A stretch of DNA of 64,000 nucleotides from Scybalousia_A sp052170555. GTDB taxonomy: Bacteria > Bacteroidota > Bacteroidia > Bacteroidales > P3. Each line of letters opens with the position of its first letter. Position 1 is the stretch's first letter. The position numbers and the translations under genes are program-made. The notes under the pieces were generated by a model. That model was not told where the DNA came from, made no database searches, and saw only the letters and a list, made by a program, of their open reading frames with translations. Of this stretch, positions 25,960 through 33,229 are shown in pieces. The stretch lies in the NCBI GenBank assembly GCA_052170555.1, contig JBQNAI010000004.1, positions 62,001-126,000 on the forward strand, written 5' to 3'.

Positions 25960-26409
25960 ATGAAAAAATATGTTTTAATACTTGCTGTCGCTGTTGTTAT
26001 GATTTCTTGTAGCAACACAAAAAAATCCCTTTATAAATCTGTAGATCAACGAAATGTACCTGAGAGATATTTGAAAGATTTTGTAAGCCATCGTCCAGAA
26101 GCTAAGGATGTGCGTTGGGAGATGGCGGATAGCAATACTTATTTTGCTAATTTCAAATCTAACGACAATGAATGTATTATGAAATTTACACGTACTTCTA
26201 CTGAGACTTATTATGTAATACCTAAGGATTATATTCCGTCAGATATTGTAGATTATATCAAGGAGCAGTACCCAGAATACAAACTTGAACAAGCATATAT
26301 AACAGATATTAAGAATGTTAAATGTTACGAAATGCAGATTGTAAAAAAAGGTGATATGAAAAAATTGCAGTTTGATTTAAAAGGTAACTTTAATAAGGTT
26401 ATTGATTAA
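25960..26409 (+). CDS. Small lipoprotein with PepSY-like domain
   Basis: A 149-residue protein with a lipoprotein signal peptide and lipobox VMISC (Cys17). The mature part has two copies of a short beta-alpha unit (VRWEMADSNTYFANFKSNDNE and PSDIVDYIKEQYPEYKLEQAY) like the PepSY-like/DUF2874 group of Bacteroidetes envelope proteins. It should sit in the outer or inner membrane facing the periplasm. Function is unknown. It is transcribed alone and ends at a palindromic terminator. Confidence 0.65.
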   Translation: MKKYVLILAVAVVMISCSNTKKSLYKSVDQRNVPERYLKDFVSHRPEAKDVRWEMADSNTYFANFKSNDNECIMKFTRTSTETYYVIPKDYIPSDIVDYIKEQYPEYKLEQAYITDIKNVKCYEMQIVKKGDMKKLQFDLKGNFNKVID

Positions 26410-26425
26410 GACGGATTGTCTAATT

Positions 26426-26475
26426 AATAAAATAAAGTGTGAGATTATTTAAATAATCTCACACTTTATTTTATT
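26426..26475. terminator. Perfect 50-bp palindrome acting as a convergent terminator
   Basis: Two 25-base arms are exact reverse complements with no spacer, centred on ATTATTTAAATAAT, with A/T-rich outer ends. The palindrome lies between two convergent genes and can form a long hairpin on either strand. It is built from two oppositely oriented units of the 21-bp repeat family. Confidence 0.8.
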
Positions 26476-26488
26476 AAAGTCCCACTTC
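26434..26488. repeat. 21-bp-period repeat array, 3 units (13-bp core family, locus 2)
   Basis: Cores AAAGTGTGAGATT (26434), AATCTCACACTTT (26455) and AAAGTCCCACTTC (26476) are spaced exactly 21 bp apart in mixed orientation. The first two form the 50-bp palindrome. The spacing and core match the arrays at 38191 and 51446. Confidence 0.75.
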
Positions 26489-26530
26489 TGATTTTCTAAA
26501 TTGAAATACTATTTAATTTTTGCAAAATAC

Positions 26531-27028
26531 TTATCTATAATCTTGTAAAATTTTCTTCACAATGTGTGTAGTAGAATAACCTTCTATAAATTCTATTGTT
26601 CTCACTTCACCATTCGTTGATTTAACTACCTCATATCCGACGATGTTTTCAATCTTATAGTCTGCACCTTTAACCAATATATTTGGTTGTACCGATTTAA
26701 TTAATTCCAACGGGGTATCTTCGTCAAACAAAGTAACATAGTCTACAAAAGACATGGATGCTAAAATTTCCAATCTTGAATTTTCATCTTGCAAAGGGCG
26801 ACTATCACCTTTCAATCTCTTAACGGACATATCCGTATTAACACCAACAACTAACAAATCTCCTAAATCTCGTGCCTTAGATAGATAATCTACATGTCCT
26901 AAGTGAATTAAGTCAAAGCACCCATTGGTAAAAACAATTTTTTTACCCCTAACTCTTGCTATTTCTAAGTGTTGTAGTAATAACTTTCTATCTACAATTT
27001 TTTTTCTGATATTTTCATTAAAAGACAT
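26531..27028 (-). CDS. rfaE2: D-glycero-beta-D-manno-heptose 1-phosphate adenylyltransferase
   Basis: A 165-residue nucleotidyltransferase from ATG 27028. It has IVFTNGCFDLIHLGHVDYL with the HxGH motif at 42-45, VGVNTDMSVKRLKG, and QPNILVKGADYKIENIVGYE, the pattern of the separate C-terminal half of HldE/RfaE (RfaE2). It makes ADP-heptose for the lipopolysaccharide core. The frame extends to a TTG at 27040, but that codon lies inside a -7 box (27038-27045), so the ATG four codons later is used. It converges with the PepSY-like gene. Confidence 0.9.
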   Translation of the reverse strand: MSFNENIRKKIVDRKLLLQHLEIARVRGKKIVFTNGCFDLIHLGHVDYLSKARDLGDLLVVGVNTDMSVKRLKGDSRPLQDENSRLEILASMSFVDYVTLFDEDTPLELIKSVQPNILVKGADYKIENIVGYEVVKSTNGEVRTIEFIEGYSTTHIVKKILQDYR

Positions 27029-27037
27029 AGCAATTGC

Positions 27038-27045
27038 CAAACATA
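27038..27045 (-). promoter_or_regulatory. -7 box of rfaE2
   Basis: The minus strand reads TATGTTTG followed by GC. It fits TAnnTTTG and leaves a leader of only a few nucleotides to the ATG at 27028. No TTTG was found at the ideal -33 position. Confidence 0.45.
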
Positions 27046-27106
27046 TAATGAATATTCTATAATATGGATGTACAAATCAACATAATAAACAATGGTTACA
27101 AAAGTA

Positions 27107-27448
27107 TTAGATGTGATTATTTTTAGGGAATATTACGATTGGTTTCCATTGTTTTGCTTCTTGAAAATCCATGCTTGCAAAAGAAACTATTATGAGTAAG
27201 TCTTCTAACTGCACTTTACGAGCGGCAGCTCCATTAAGTCCGATAATACCAGTTCCTCTTTCTCCTTTGATAGCGTAAGTATCAAATCGTTCTCCATTAT
27301 TTATGTCGTATATGTACACTCTTTCGTTTTCTATGATATTAGCAGCCTCCATAAGTTCCTCATCTATGGTTATAGAACCAATATAATTCAAGTCGGCCTG
27401 AGTAACCTTGACTCTATGAATTTTAGATTTTAATACCTCTATTTGCAT
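27107..27448 (-). CDS. panD: Aspartate 1-decarboxylase
   Basis: A 113-residue protein from ATG 27448: the N-terminus LKSKIHRVKVTQADLNYIGS leads to the self-cleavage site Gly24-Ser25, where Ser25 becomes the pyruvoyl cofactor. Further marks are RFDTYAIKGERGTG and GLNGAAARK. It decarboxylates aspartate to beta-alanine for coenzyme A. With this start the cleavage serine falls at residue 25 as in the family, and a GGGAGG Shine-Dalgarno lies about 8 bp upstream. A TTG two codons earlier is less likely. It has its own promoter. Confidence 0.95.
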   Translation of the reverse strand: MQIEVLKSKIHRVKVTQADLNYIGSITIDEELMEAANIIENERVYIYDINNGERFDTYAIKGERGTGIIGLNGAAARKVQLEDLLIIVSFASMDFQEAKQWKPIVIFPKNNHI

Positions 27449-27473
27449 AGTCAAATCCTCCCAATTAAGATTG

Positions 27474-27481
27474 CAAAGGTA
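27474..27481 (-). promoter_or_regulatory. -7 box of panD
   Basis: The minus strand reads TACCTTTG followed by CAA. It lies 26 bp upstream of the panD ATG, with the GGGAGG ribosome-binding site between. There is no clear -33. Confidence 0.55.
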
Positions 27482-27715
27482 CGAACATTTTATGAATTGT
27501 GAAGAATTATTTGTATTTTTATTTCATTGTTTTTTTATTCCATTTTGATATATAAGCAAAAAGATTAATGGCTATTATTGTTTATGCAATATTACTTAAC
27601 AATTAATCTAATTTTTTATGCTTTCAATATTTTTGAATATAATATCTTTTGAATACTTTTATAGATTATTTGTGCAAATACTCTATTTATTTTGATATTA
27701 TTTTCCCTTAAAAAA
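27482..27715. other. Intergenic stretch with no recognised feature
   Basis: AT-rich sequence between the panD promoter and the terminator of the CoA-transferase gene. I looked for remains of a CoA-transferase alpha subunit and saw none, nor any RNA gene or repeat. Confidence 0.4.
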
Positions 27716-27750
27716 CAAACACTCCCGATGAACAATAGTTCGGGAGTGTT
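27716..27750 (-). terminator. Terminator after the CoA-transferase beta gene
   Basis: A perfect 12-bp stem (AAACACTCCCGA and complement) with an 11-nt loop. On the minus strand it is followed by TTTGTTTTTT. It lies 30 bp after the stop of the gene at 27781. Confidence 0.85.
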
Positions 27751-27780
27751 TATTATAATAATGTATTAATTTGATTAATC

Positions 27781-28440
27781 TTATTGCAACATAGGTTTTA
27801 AATCTTTTGAAATAATCAATGTAGCTTCTGTTACTTGCTGTACTTGTTCAACTGTAAATTCAGGATTTAACTCAGTCAATAGAATACCTTCTTTGGTTAT
27901 CTCCATAACACCCATTTCTGTTATAATCATATTGACTTTCCCCGCCGCTGTTAGGGGAAGGGTGCATCGTTTTAATATTTTCGGATTACCTTTTGCTGTA
28001 TGTTCCATCGTGAGGATTATCTTTTTTGCACCTTCTAACAAATCCATTGCACCACCCATACCCGGCACTTTCTTACCTGGTATCATCCAATTAGCTAAAT
28101 TACCTTTCTCGTCTACTTGTAAAGCACCTAATATACTAGCATCAACATGCCCCCCTCTAATAATAGCGAACGAAGTTGCAGAATCAAAAGTAGCAGCCCC
28201 TTCTACGGCTGTTATGTATTGTCCTCCTGCATTTATCCACTCCCTTTTTTCTTTCCCTTTATCAGGAGCTGGTCCCATGCCGATCATTCCATTTTCTGCT
28301 TGCAACAAAACTTTAACTCCAGGTTTCAAATAATTAGGAATCATCCCCGGTATTCCAATACCCAAATTTACAACGTCTCCATCTTTCAATTCCAAGGCTG
28401 CACGCTTGGCTATTATTACTTTTATTTGTTCTTTATCCAT
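27781..28440 (-). CDS. CoA-transferase subunit B (3-oxoacid/acetoacetate type), without adjacent subunit A
   Basis: A 219-residue class I CoA-transferase beta subunit. It has VNLGIGIPGMIPNYL, the catalytic glutamate in LLQAENGMIGMGP (Glu49), GGHVDASILGALQVDEKGNLANW and VPGMGGAMDLLEGAKK. This resembles ScoB/AtoA-type enzymes that move CoA between acetoacetate, butyrate or similar acids and succinate or acetate. These enzymes normally need subunit A, encoded next door. Here the upstream neighbour, 8 bp away, is an unrelated lipoprotein and no subunit A lies in the window. The residues needed for catalysis are present. The exact substrate is unknown. Confidence 0.88.
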   Translation of the reverse strand: MDKEQIKVIIAKRAALELKDGDVVNLGIGIPGMIPNYLKPGVKVLLQAENGMIGMGPAPDKGKEKREWINAGGQYITAVEGAATFDSATSFAIIRGGHVDASILGALQVDEKGNLANWMIPGKKVPGMGGAMDLLEGAKKIILTMEHTAKGNPKILKRCTLPLTAAGKVNMIITEMGVMEITKEGILLTELNPEFTVEQVQQVTEATLIISKDLKPMLQ

Positions 28441-28448
28441 GATTTGTT

Positions 28449-28925
28449 TTATTTATTGTAAATATCCTGTATGTTTTTCCCTATTTCTCCCGAACCATCA
28501 TATCTAATAAAGAAATGAGTTTGGTTTTCTTCATCCTTATAACAAAGAGTATCATTTCTAATAAACAATACGATATATTGTCGTATTTGTCTTTTGTAGT
28601 CTTTTATTGTTAGAGAGTCTCCTTTCAAGGTATAATGCCCTATTCTTGTTGTCCTCATATATGGCTTTTCCTGAGTAGAGTCATATTCGTAAGTAATACT
28701 GGTAAAAGTTCTTTTGTCGTAAACAAAATTGTAAGGAGCGTATTCTACATACCCCATCAAATCTTCTTCTTTTACAGAATCCGCAGATAGAATACTGGCA
28801 TCACGCCATTTCCCTGCAATAAAATCGTTACCTTCGTCCGAAAAATCTCTCTCACATCCAATAATAATTAGAGCAGGACAACAGATAATCAAAGCAATTA
28901 ATATATTTTTTAAGCTATTTCTCAT
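28449..28925 (-). CDS. Lipocalin-like small lipoprotein
   Basis: A 158-residue protein with signal peptide and lipobox IIIGC (Cys24). The mature part is beta-rich: IAGKWRDASI, a stretch of alternating polar strands, and GHYTLKGDSLTIKDYKRQI, like the lipocalin-like lipoproteins of Bacteroidales. It overlaps the upstream membrane protein gene by 4 bp and precedes the CoA-transferase gene by 8 bp. Function is unknown. Confidence 0.55.
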   Translation of the reverse strand: MRNSLKNILIALIICCPALIIIGCERDFSDEGNDFIAGKWRDASILSADSVKEEDLMGYVEYAPYNFVYDKRTFTSITYEYDSTQEKPYMRTTRIGHYTLKGDSLTIKDYKRQIRQYIVLFIRNDTLCYKDEENQTHFFIRYDGSGEIGKNIQDIYNK

Positions 28926-29329
28926 TTTTCTTCATTGTTTTCGTTTTTATGTTCTTTAACTAAGTACATAATAGTTATAGTATCAAAGACTGTGTATATA
29001 AGGTACAATGTCAAATATGCAAATGCAAATTTAGTACTTTTTTCTATACCAAACAATAAAACCACTGCAAAAATTATTGCATAGATCAATATTTTTCCGA
29101 CCTTTGAAATCATATAGGCTTGTTCAAACTTGATGATTTGTTTTTGTGGGGCATATTTTAGAAATATCCAAAATAACAATGTAACAGTGTAGTACATACT
29201 TATGTAATATGGGGCGGAACGCAAATAATCTCTTACTGGTGTCAACCACAATAACATAATTACAAAGCACACACCGATGGAGAAAAAAGTTATCCTGTTC
29301 AGATATTTGATAAATGGATTCTTAATCAT
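28922..29329 (-). CDS. Small four-helix membrane protein of unknown function
   Basis: A 135-residue protein with four predicted membrane helices (about 13-31, 41-62, 76-95 and 101-124) and a short charged C-terminus. I do not recognise a family. Its stop overlaps the start of the lipocalin-like lipoprotein (ATGA), so they are translationally coupled. No clear promoter is seen upstream. Confidence 0.5.
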   Translation of the reverse strand: MIKNPFIKYLNRITFFSIGVCFVIMLLWLTPVRDYLRSAPYYISMYYTVTLLFWIFLKYAPQKQIIKFEQAYMISKVGKILIYAIIFAVVLLFGIEKSTKFAFAYLTLYLIYTVFDTITIMYLVKEHKNENNEEK

Positions 29330-29420
29330 ATTATAAAAATTTTTATGTTATCATTTTATATTGTTATAGTATTTTGTCTTCTTTTAATGTATCATAGTAA
29401 GGTATTGATTTGAAAAAATT

Positions 29421-29433
29421 AAAGTCCCACATT
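29421..29433. repeat. Single copy of the 13-bp core repeat (locus 3)
   Basis: AAAGTCCCACATT between two minus-strand genes, matching the core found in the 21-bp arrays. No partners are seen 21 bp to either side. Confidence 0.45.
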
Positions 29434-29494
29434 AAAAAATTGTTTCTTGAAGTTAGTGAATCCTTTTTAAAAAAGAATTTTTTCTTATTACATC

Positions 29495-32278
29495 TTATTT
29501 TTTGTACTTCTCATCCCTATTGTTTAGATACATAATTCGGAAAAATTTTTGATAAGCATCTATATTTCTTTTTGAGTAAAACGTAGAATAATTCTGCAAA
29601 CTGATAATGAAACATTTGTAATAGTTGTTATTCATCGCCACAAAAAAACTGTCACTTTGGATAGAGTCATAGTAAATGAATGCCTCATCTGTATTTTTGA
29701 ATTTCTTCACATTTAAAATTTGGTATGTAGGAGTGAAAAGATTAGCACTAACTGATAAATTTGAGTTGTTAAAATTTTTATTATTAAAATTGTTAATACA
29801 ATTCATTAAATAGTCGGCATCAAATTTTGAATCATCAGCTAAAATTACGAAATAGTGTATTCCATCTTTGTATTTGTATACCAAACTTTCACTATCTAAA
29901 ATATCATCTCTATCAACACTATTCAAATTAATGCTGTCAGTAATAGCATCAACTATATTTGTCCCTTCAACTTCGGGAATTTGATTCTTAACGGCTTCTT
30001 CTTTTTCTCTATCGTACTTGATGTCAAAATCTTTGATGTTGTAAGTAGATGCAAGGTATTGAAGTTGTTTCTCTATTATGGGTGTAACATCGGAAGATGG
30101 GTGATTGAAAATAATCATATTTAAATCATTCGCCAAAGAATCCACACCGTAAAGCTTTCCTTTTGATAGAGCAGCTATATATTTCAATCTGGGAATATAT
30201 GCCCCGACTTTTATACTATCAATGGCAATATTGACAGTATTAATTGCACTTTGAAATTCTTTATTTGTATAACAATTGTATGCTTTTTCATATAATGTCT
30301 CTTGTTTCTTGATAGCCTGATCTCTAGCGTCCCAAAATGAAGGATTATTCAACATCATAGCAAATTCACTTTCGGGATAATCTTTAAGAATCTTGTTTTT
30401 GTAGTAATTTGATGAAGGGTAATCGCCTAAAACTTCATATTCCTTATACAAATGGTATGAAGAGGGTAAAATATTTTTATGGTTGGGATAGCGATTGTGT
30501 AAATTAAGAAAAGTTTCAATTGATTTCTTCATATTATTTACACCTTGCCATAAGATGTATCCCGCTTCCAACAAGGCGTCTGCAATTATCATATGAGCAC
30601 TATCCTTAGCACTTTGACTGTATGGAATGTCCTTTGTATAATACTCTTTTTTATCAGGGGTCAATTGTGAGTTTTTCATCCCTTTTTCCATTATTACCGA
30701 ACTATCTTGATTATTTTCTGCGGATAATTGTTCGTTTCCAAAACCTATTTGTTCTTTTTGTTCCAATCTCCAATTATCTTCCAGTTGTCTTTTACCCCAT
30801 CTCCGTTCAAATTCAATCTTTCCTGCTTGCACAGTCGTAGGATTATAGAAATAAAATGAAGATTTGTTATTTAGGTTATTCATGGAAAAACTGTTAATCT
30901 GAGAATTGCGTTGAGCAATTGCTTTTTCCAACTCTTCTTGTGCTCTTATCTTCTCCTGTTCGTATTTGTAAACCTCTATCCATCCATCTATTTTTTTTTC
31001 AAGTTCCTCCTTTGGCAATTCACTTAGCGATAAAAGAGAATCCCACTTATCAATATTGTTGAGATTTTTAACTAAATTTTCTAAAACTTTCTGTCTATCA
31101 TTAATTCTTTTGTAATCGGGATCGGATTTTTCCATTAGAGTAAGTGCTGTATCGTAGTACATGGCCGCTTTTTGATAATTTTCTAATTCATTGTAATAAA
31201 CATCAGCAGCACGTATAGAGGAAGCAATTTTTTGTATGGTATTATTTTTGGAAACACTTATACTCTGTTCCCATTTTTTACATGCAATTTTTTTACTTTT
31301 GTTTTTGTAATATATTTCTCCGATAGCATAGTAAATTTGACCCCGATAATCCTTGTTAATCTCCTTATCAAGCATCTCTTCCAAATCTTCAATAACTTTA
31401 ATGGAACGTTTATCTCCTATTTCAAAACACAATGCTTGATTGAGTTTGGAAACAAATTGCATATTGTAGTCTTTTGCTTTTCGGTATGACGTTTGAAAAC
31501 ATTTATAAGCTTTGTTATAATTTTCATTACGTAGATAAATTTGTCCTTCAATAAATTTGATTCTAACATTTTCGCTATTTTTGAAAATCTTTTTCTTCCT
31601 TAAATTGAATTTTTCAATAGCTGCAAGTTCTTTCCCCGAGGCTATATCGTTCTCTGCCCAAACAGTGTAAAGGAATGTCTTTAATCTCTTAGAAGCTTTC
31701 TTGTTGATTATTGCCTTTTGTACTTCTTTCAATATGATATCACTTTCCGAATATTTACCTTGCTTAGTGTATGTAAGAGCTAGCCAAATCATCGGTTCAT
31801 ATATACTAGGTGTTTTCTTCCAATTGGCAATTATGTATTTGAAACTAGCCTCTGCTCCTAAAAAATCACGACTGATTAAACAGGATTTCCCTATCAATAG
31901 ATAAGCATCATCTATTTCAGGATTTTTTTCTATATTGTGAAAACGCATTGAGTGCTTCTTGACTACTTTTGAGGCTTTCTCTATAGAACGAGTGGTATTA
32001 GATTTAATACTTTGTGCAACACTTTCATTAGGAATTTTATACACAGGTATGATTTTTGTAAAATCGTCTTTATAGTTATCGTTTATAGTATTTATCGCTT
32101 GTTTATAGGACTCCTGTCCATTCCATAAACTGTTGTAATGAGCGACTATTTGATGATATTTTCTATTTTGCCATTTATCTTTGCTGGTTGAACAGGAAAT
32201 GAAAAGAAATATGAGACAGGTCAAACAAATTAATTTTATTGCATATGTATTAACTATTTTGGATTCCGAGTTCTTCAT
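29495..32278 (-). CDS. porW: T9SS lipoprotein PorW/SprE, TPR-rich
   Basis: A 927-residue protein. The signal sequence ends with lipobox LFISC (about residue 29). After it comes KYHQIVAHYNSLWNGQESYKQAI and DDFTKIIPVYKI, which follow the N-terminal signature of PorW/SprE. Many TPR-like helical pairs fill the middle (KYSESDIILKEV, YNKAYKCFQTSYRKA, YQKAAMYYDTALTLM), and the C-terminus has short repeats of FVILADDSKFDADYLMNCINNFN type. PorW/SprE is a periplasmic lipoprotein needed for type IX secretion and, in flavobacteria, gliding. The length fits SprE. It supports an active T9SS together with the sorted proteins and plug protein in this window. Confidence 0.8.
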   Translation of the reverse strand: MKNSESKIVNTYAIKLICLTCLIFLFISCSTSKDKWQNRKYHQIVAHYNSLWNGQESYKQAINTINDNYKDDFTKIIPVYKIPNESVAQSIKSNTTRSIEKASKVVKKHSMRFHNIEKNPEIDDAYLLIGKSCLISRDFLGAEASFKYIIANWKKTPSIYEPMIWLALTYTKQGKYSESDIILKEVQKAIINKKASKRLKTFLYTVWAENDIASGKELAAIEKFNLRKKKIFKNSENVRIKFIEGQIYLRNENYNKAYKCFQTSYRKAKDYNMQFVSKLNQALCFEIGDKRSIKVIEDLEEMLDKEINKDYRGQIYYAIGEIYYKNKSKKIACKKWEQSISVSKNNTIQKIASSIRAADVYYNELENYQKAAMYYDTALTLMEKSDPDYKRINDRQKVLENLVKNLNNIDKWDSLLSLSELPKEELEKKIDGWIEVYKYEQEKIRAQEELEKAIAQRNSQINSFSMNNLNNKSSFYFYNPTTVQAGKIEFERRWGKRQLEDNWRLEQKEQIGFGNEQLSAENNQDSSVIMEKGMKNSQLTPDKKEYYTKDIPYSQSAKDSAHMIIADALLEAGYILWQGVNNMKKSIETFLNLHNRYPNHKNILPSSYHLYKEYEVLGDYPSSNYYKNKILKDYPESEFAMMLNNPSFWDARDQAIKKQETLYEKAYNCYTNKEFQSAINTVNIAIDSIKVGAYIPRLKYIAALSKGKLYGVDSLANDLNMIIFNHPSSDVTPIIEKQLQYLASTYNIKDFDIKYDREKEEAVKNQIPEVEGTNIVDAITDSINLNSVDRDDILDSESLVYKYKDGIHYFVILADDSKFDADYLMNCINNFNNKNFNNSNLSVSANLFTPTYQILNVKKFKNTDEAFIYYDSIQSDSFFVAMNNNYYKCFIISLQNYSTFYSKRNIDAYQKFFRIMYLNNRDEKYKK

Positions 32279-32364
32279 ATTATTTAATCGTCATAACATA
32301 AACGTTTGTGTTATAAATTTATTATTTTTGTACAATAATATTTTGATAATGAGTATAAGTGTAA

Positions 32365-32985
32365 CTACTTTATGTTAATCATTTTGTGCGTCTGTAGTGA
32401 TAACCGCCATATAGGGTTTTGTTTGATATATTCTATTATTTGGGGTAATATTTCTGCATATTGAGAATACTCTGCTTGGAGATAATAGAATTGTGAGTAT
32501 TTCTGCAAATCTAAATACTCATTTGCTCTCAATCGCATCCGTTCCGCAAACAAAAAATCTTCCTTTTGCTTTATTACAACTTTTATTTCATTTGCTTGTG
32601 ACAATGATAATGGTAATGGATATAACATTTGTTTTGGAGAAAGAGTTATCCAATCCCAGTAACCTGTAATATGATTTACCCCACTTGTCTCTAAAAAAGT
32701 TTTAATTCCTGTTTTGTGTAATTTTTCTGTTAATTCGGTCAAATCGTATAATGTTGGTTCTCCTCCGGTTACTACTACATTTTTTGCCTTTGACAATTTG
32801 ATAAGTTCTATTATCTCTTGTATAGACTGTAATGAAGAATTATTTGTATTCCAAGCCCGTTTCTCATCACAAAAATTACAACCAACATTGCAACCAGCTA
32901 AACGGATGAAAAAAGCAGCCATACCACTGTTTTTCCCTTCCCCCTGAATGGAATAAAATGTTTCAAATACTGGAAGTCTATTCAT
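32365..32985 (-). CDS. queE: 7-carboxy-7-deazaguanine synthase QueE
   Basis: A 206-residue radical SAM enzyme from ATG 32985. It begins MNRLPVFETFYSIQGEGKNSG and has the iron-sulfur motif GCNVGCNFCD (Cys32, Cys36, Cys39), VVTGGEPTLYDL, LETSGV and SPKQ, all typical of QueE. It makes the deazaguanine core of queuosine. The frame extends to 33018 but a -7 box at 33016-33023 lies there, so the internal ATG is the start. No other queuosine gene is in the window. Confidence 0.92.
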   Translation of the reverse strand: MNRLPVFETFYSIQGEGKNSGMAAFFIRLAGCNVGCNFCDEKRAWNTNNSSLQSIQEIIELIKLSKAKNVVVTGGEPTLYDLTELTEKLHKTGIKTFLETSGVNHITGYWDWITLSPKQMLYPLPLSLSQANEIKVVIKQKEDFLFAERMRLRANEYLDLQKYSQFYYLQAEYSQYAEILPQIIEYIKQNPIWRLSLQTHKMINIK

Positions 32986-33015
32986 GTTAGTCGTTTGTAC
33001 ACCGGATCTATTCTG

Positions 33016-33023
33016 CAAAGTTA
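33016..33023 (-). promoter_or_regulatory. -7 box of queE
   Basis: The minus strand reads TAACTTTG followed by CAG. Transcription would begin near 33009, about 24 nt before the preferred ATG. Confidence 0.5.
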
Positions 33024-33041
33024 CGTCTTTTTATTCAAATG

Positions 33042-33075
33042 TTTGGTTATTATTCAAGCAAAATTCATATCTTTG
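33042..33075 (+). promoter_or_regulatory. Promoter of the 1409-residue T9SS-sorted protein
   Basis: TTTG at 33042-33045 and TATCTTTG at 33068-33075 with a 22-bp spacer. The leader would be about 145 nt; I saw no riboswitch-like structure in it. Confidence 0.55.
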
Positions 33076-33229
33076 CAAAACTAAGTTTGGACATATTTGT
33101 GTAACATTCATATTTAAGAAAGCATAAGGGTAGGTTTTGTATTAGGATAAGTGCAATATTTTTGTGAGGGTAAAAGAAAGATAATGGTTTTCACACGTAG
33201 GATTATTAAAGATACAATATGACACAATT

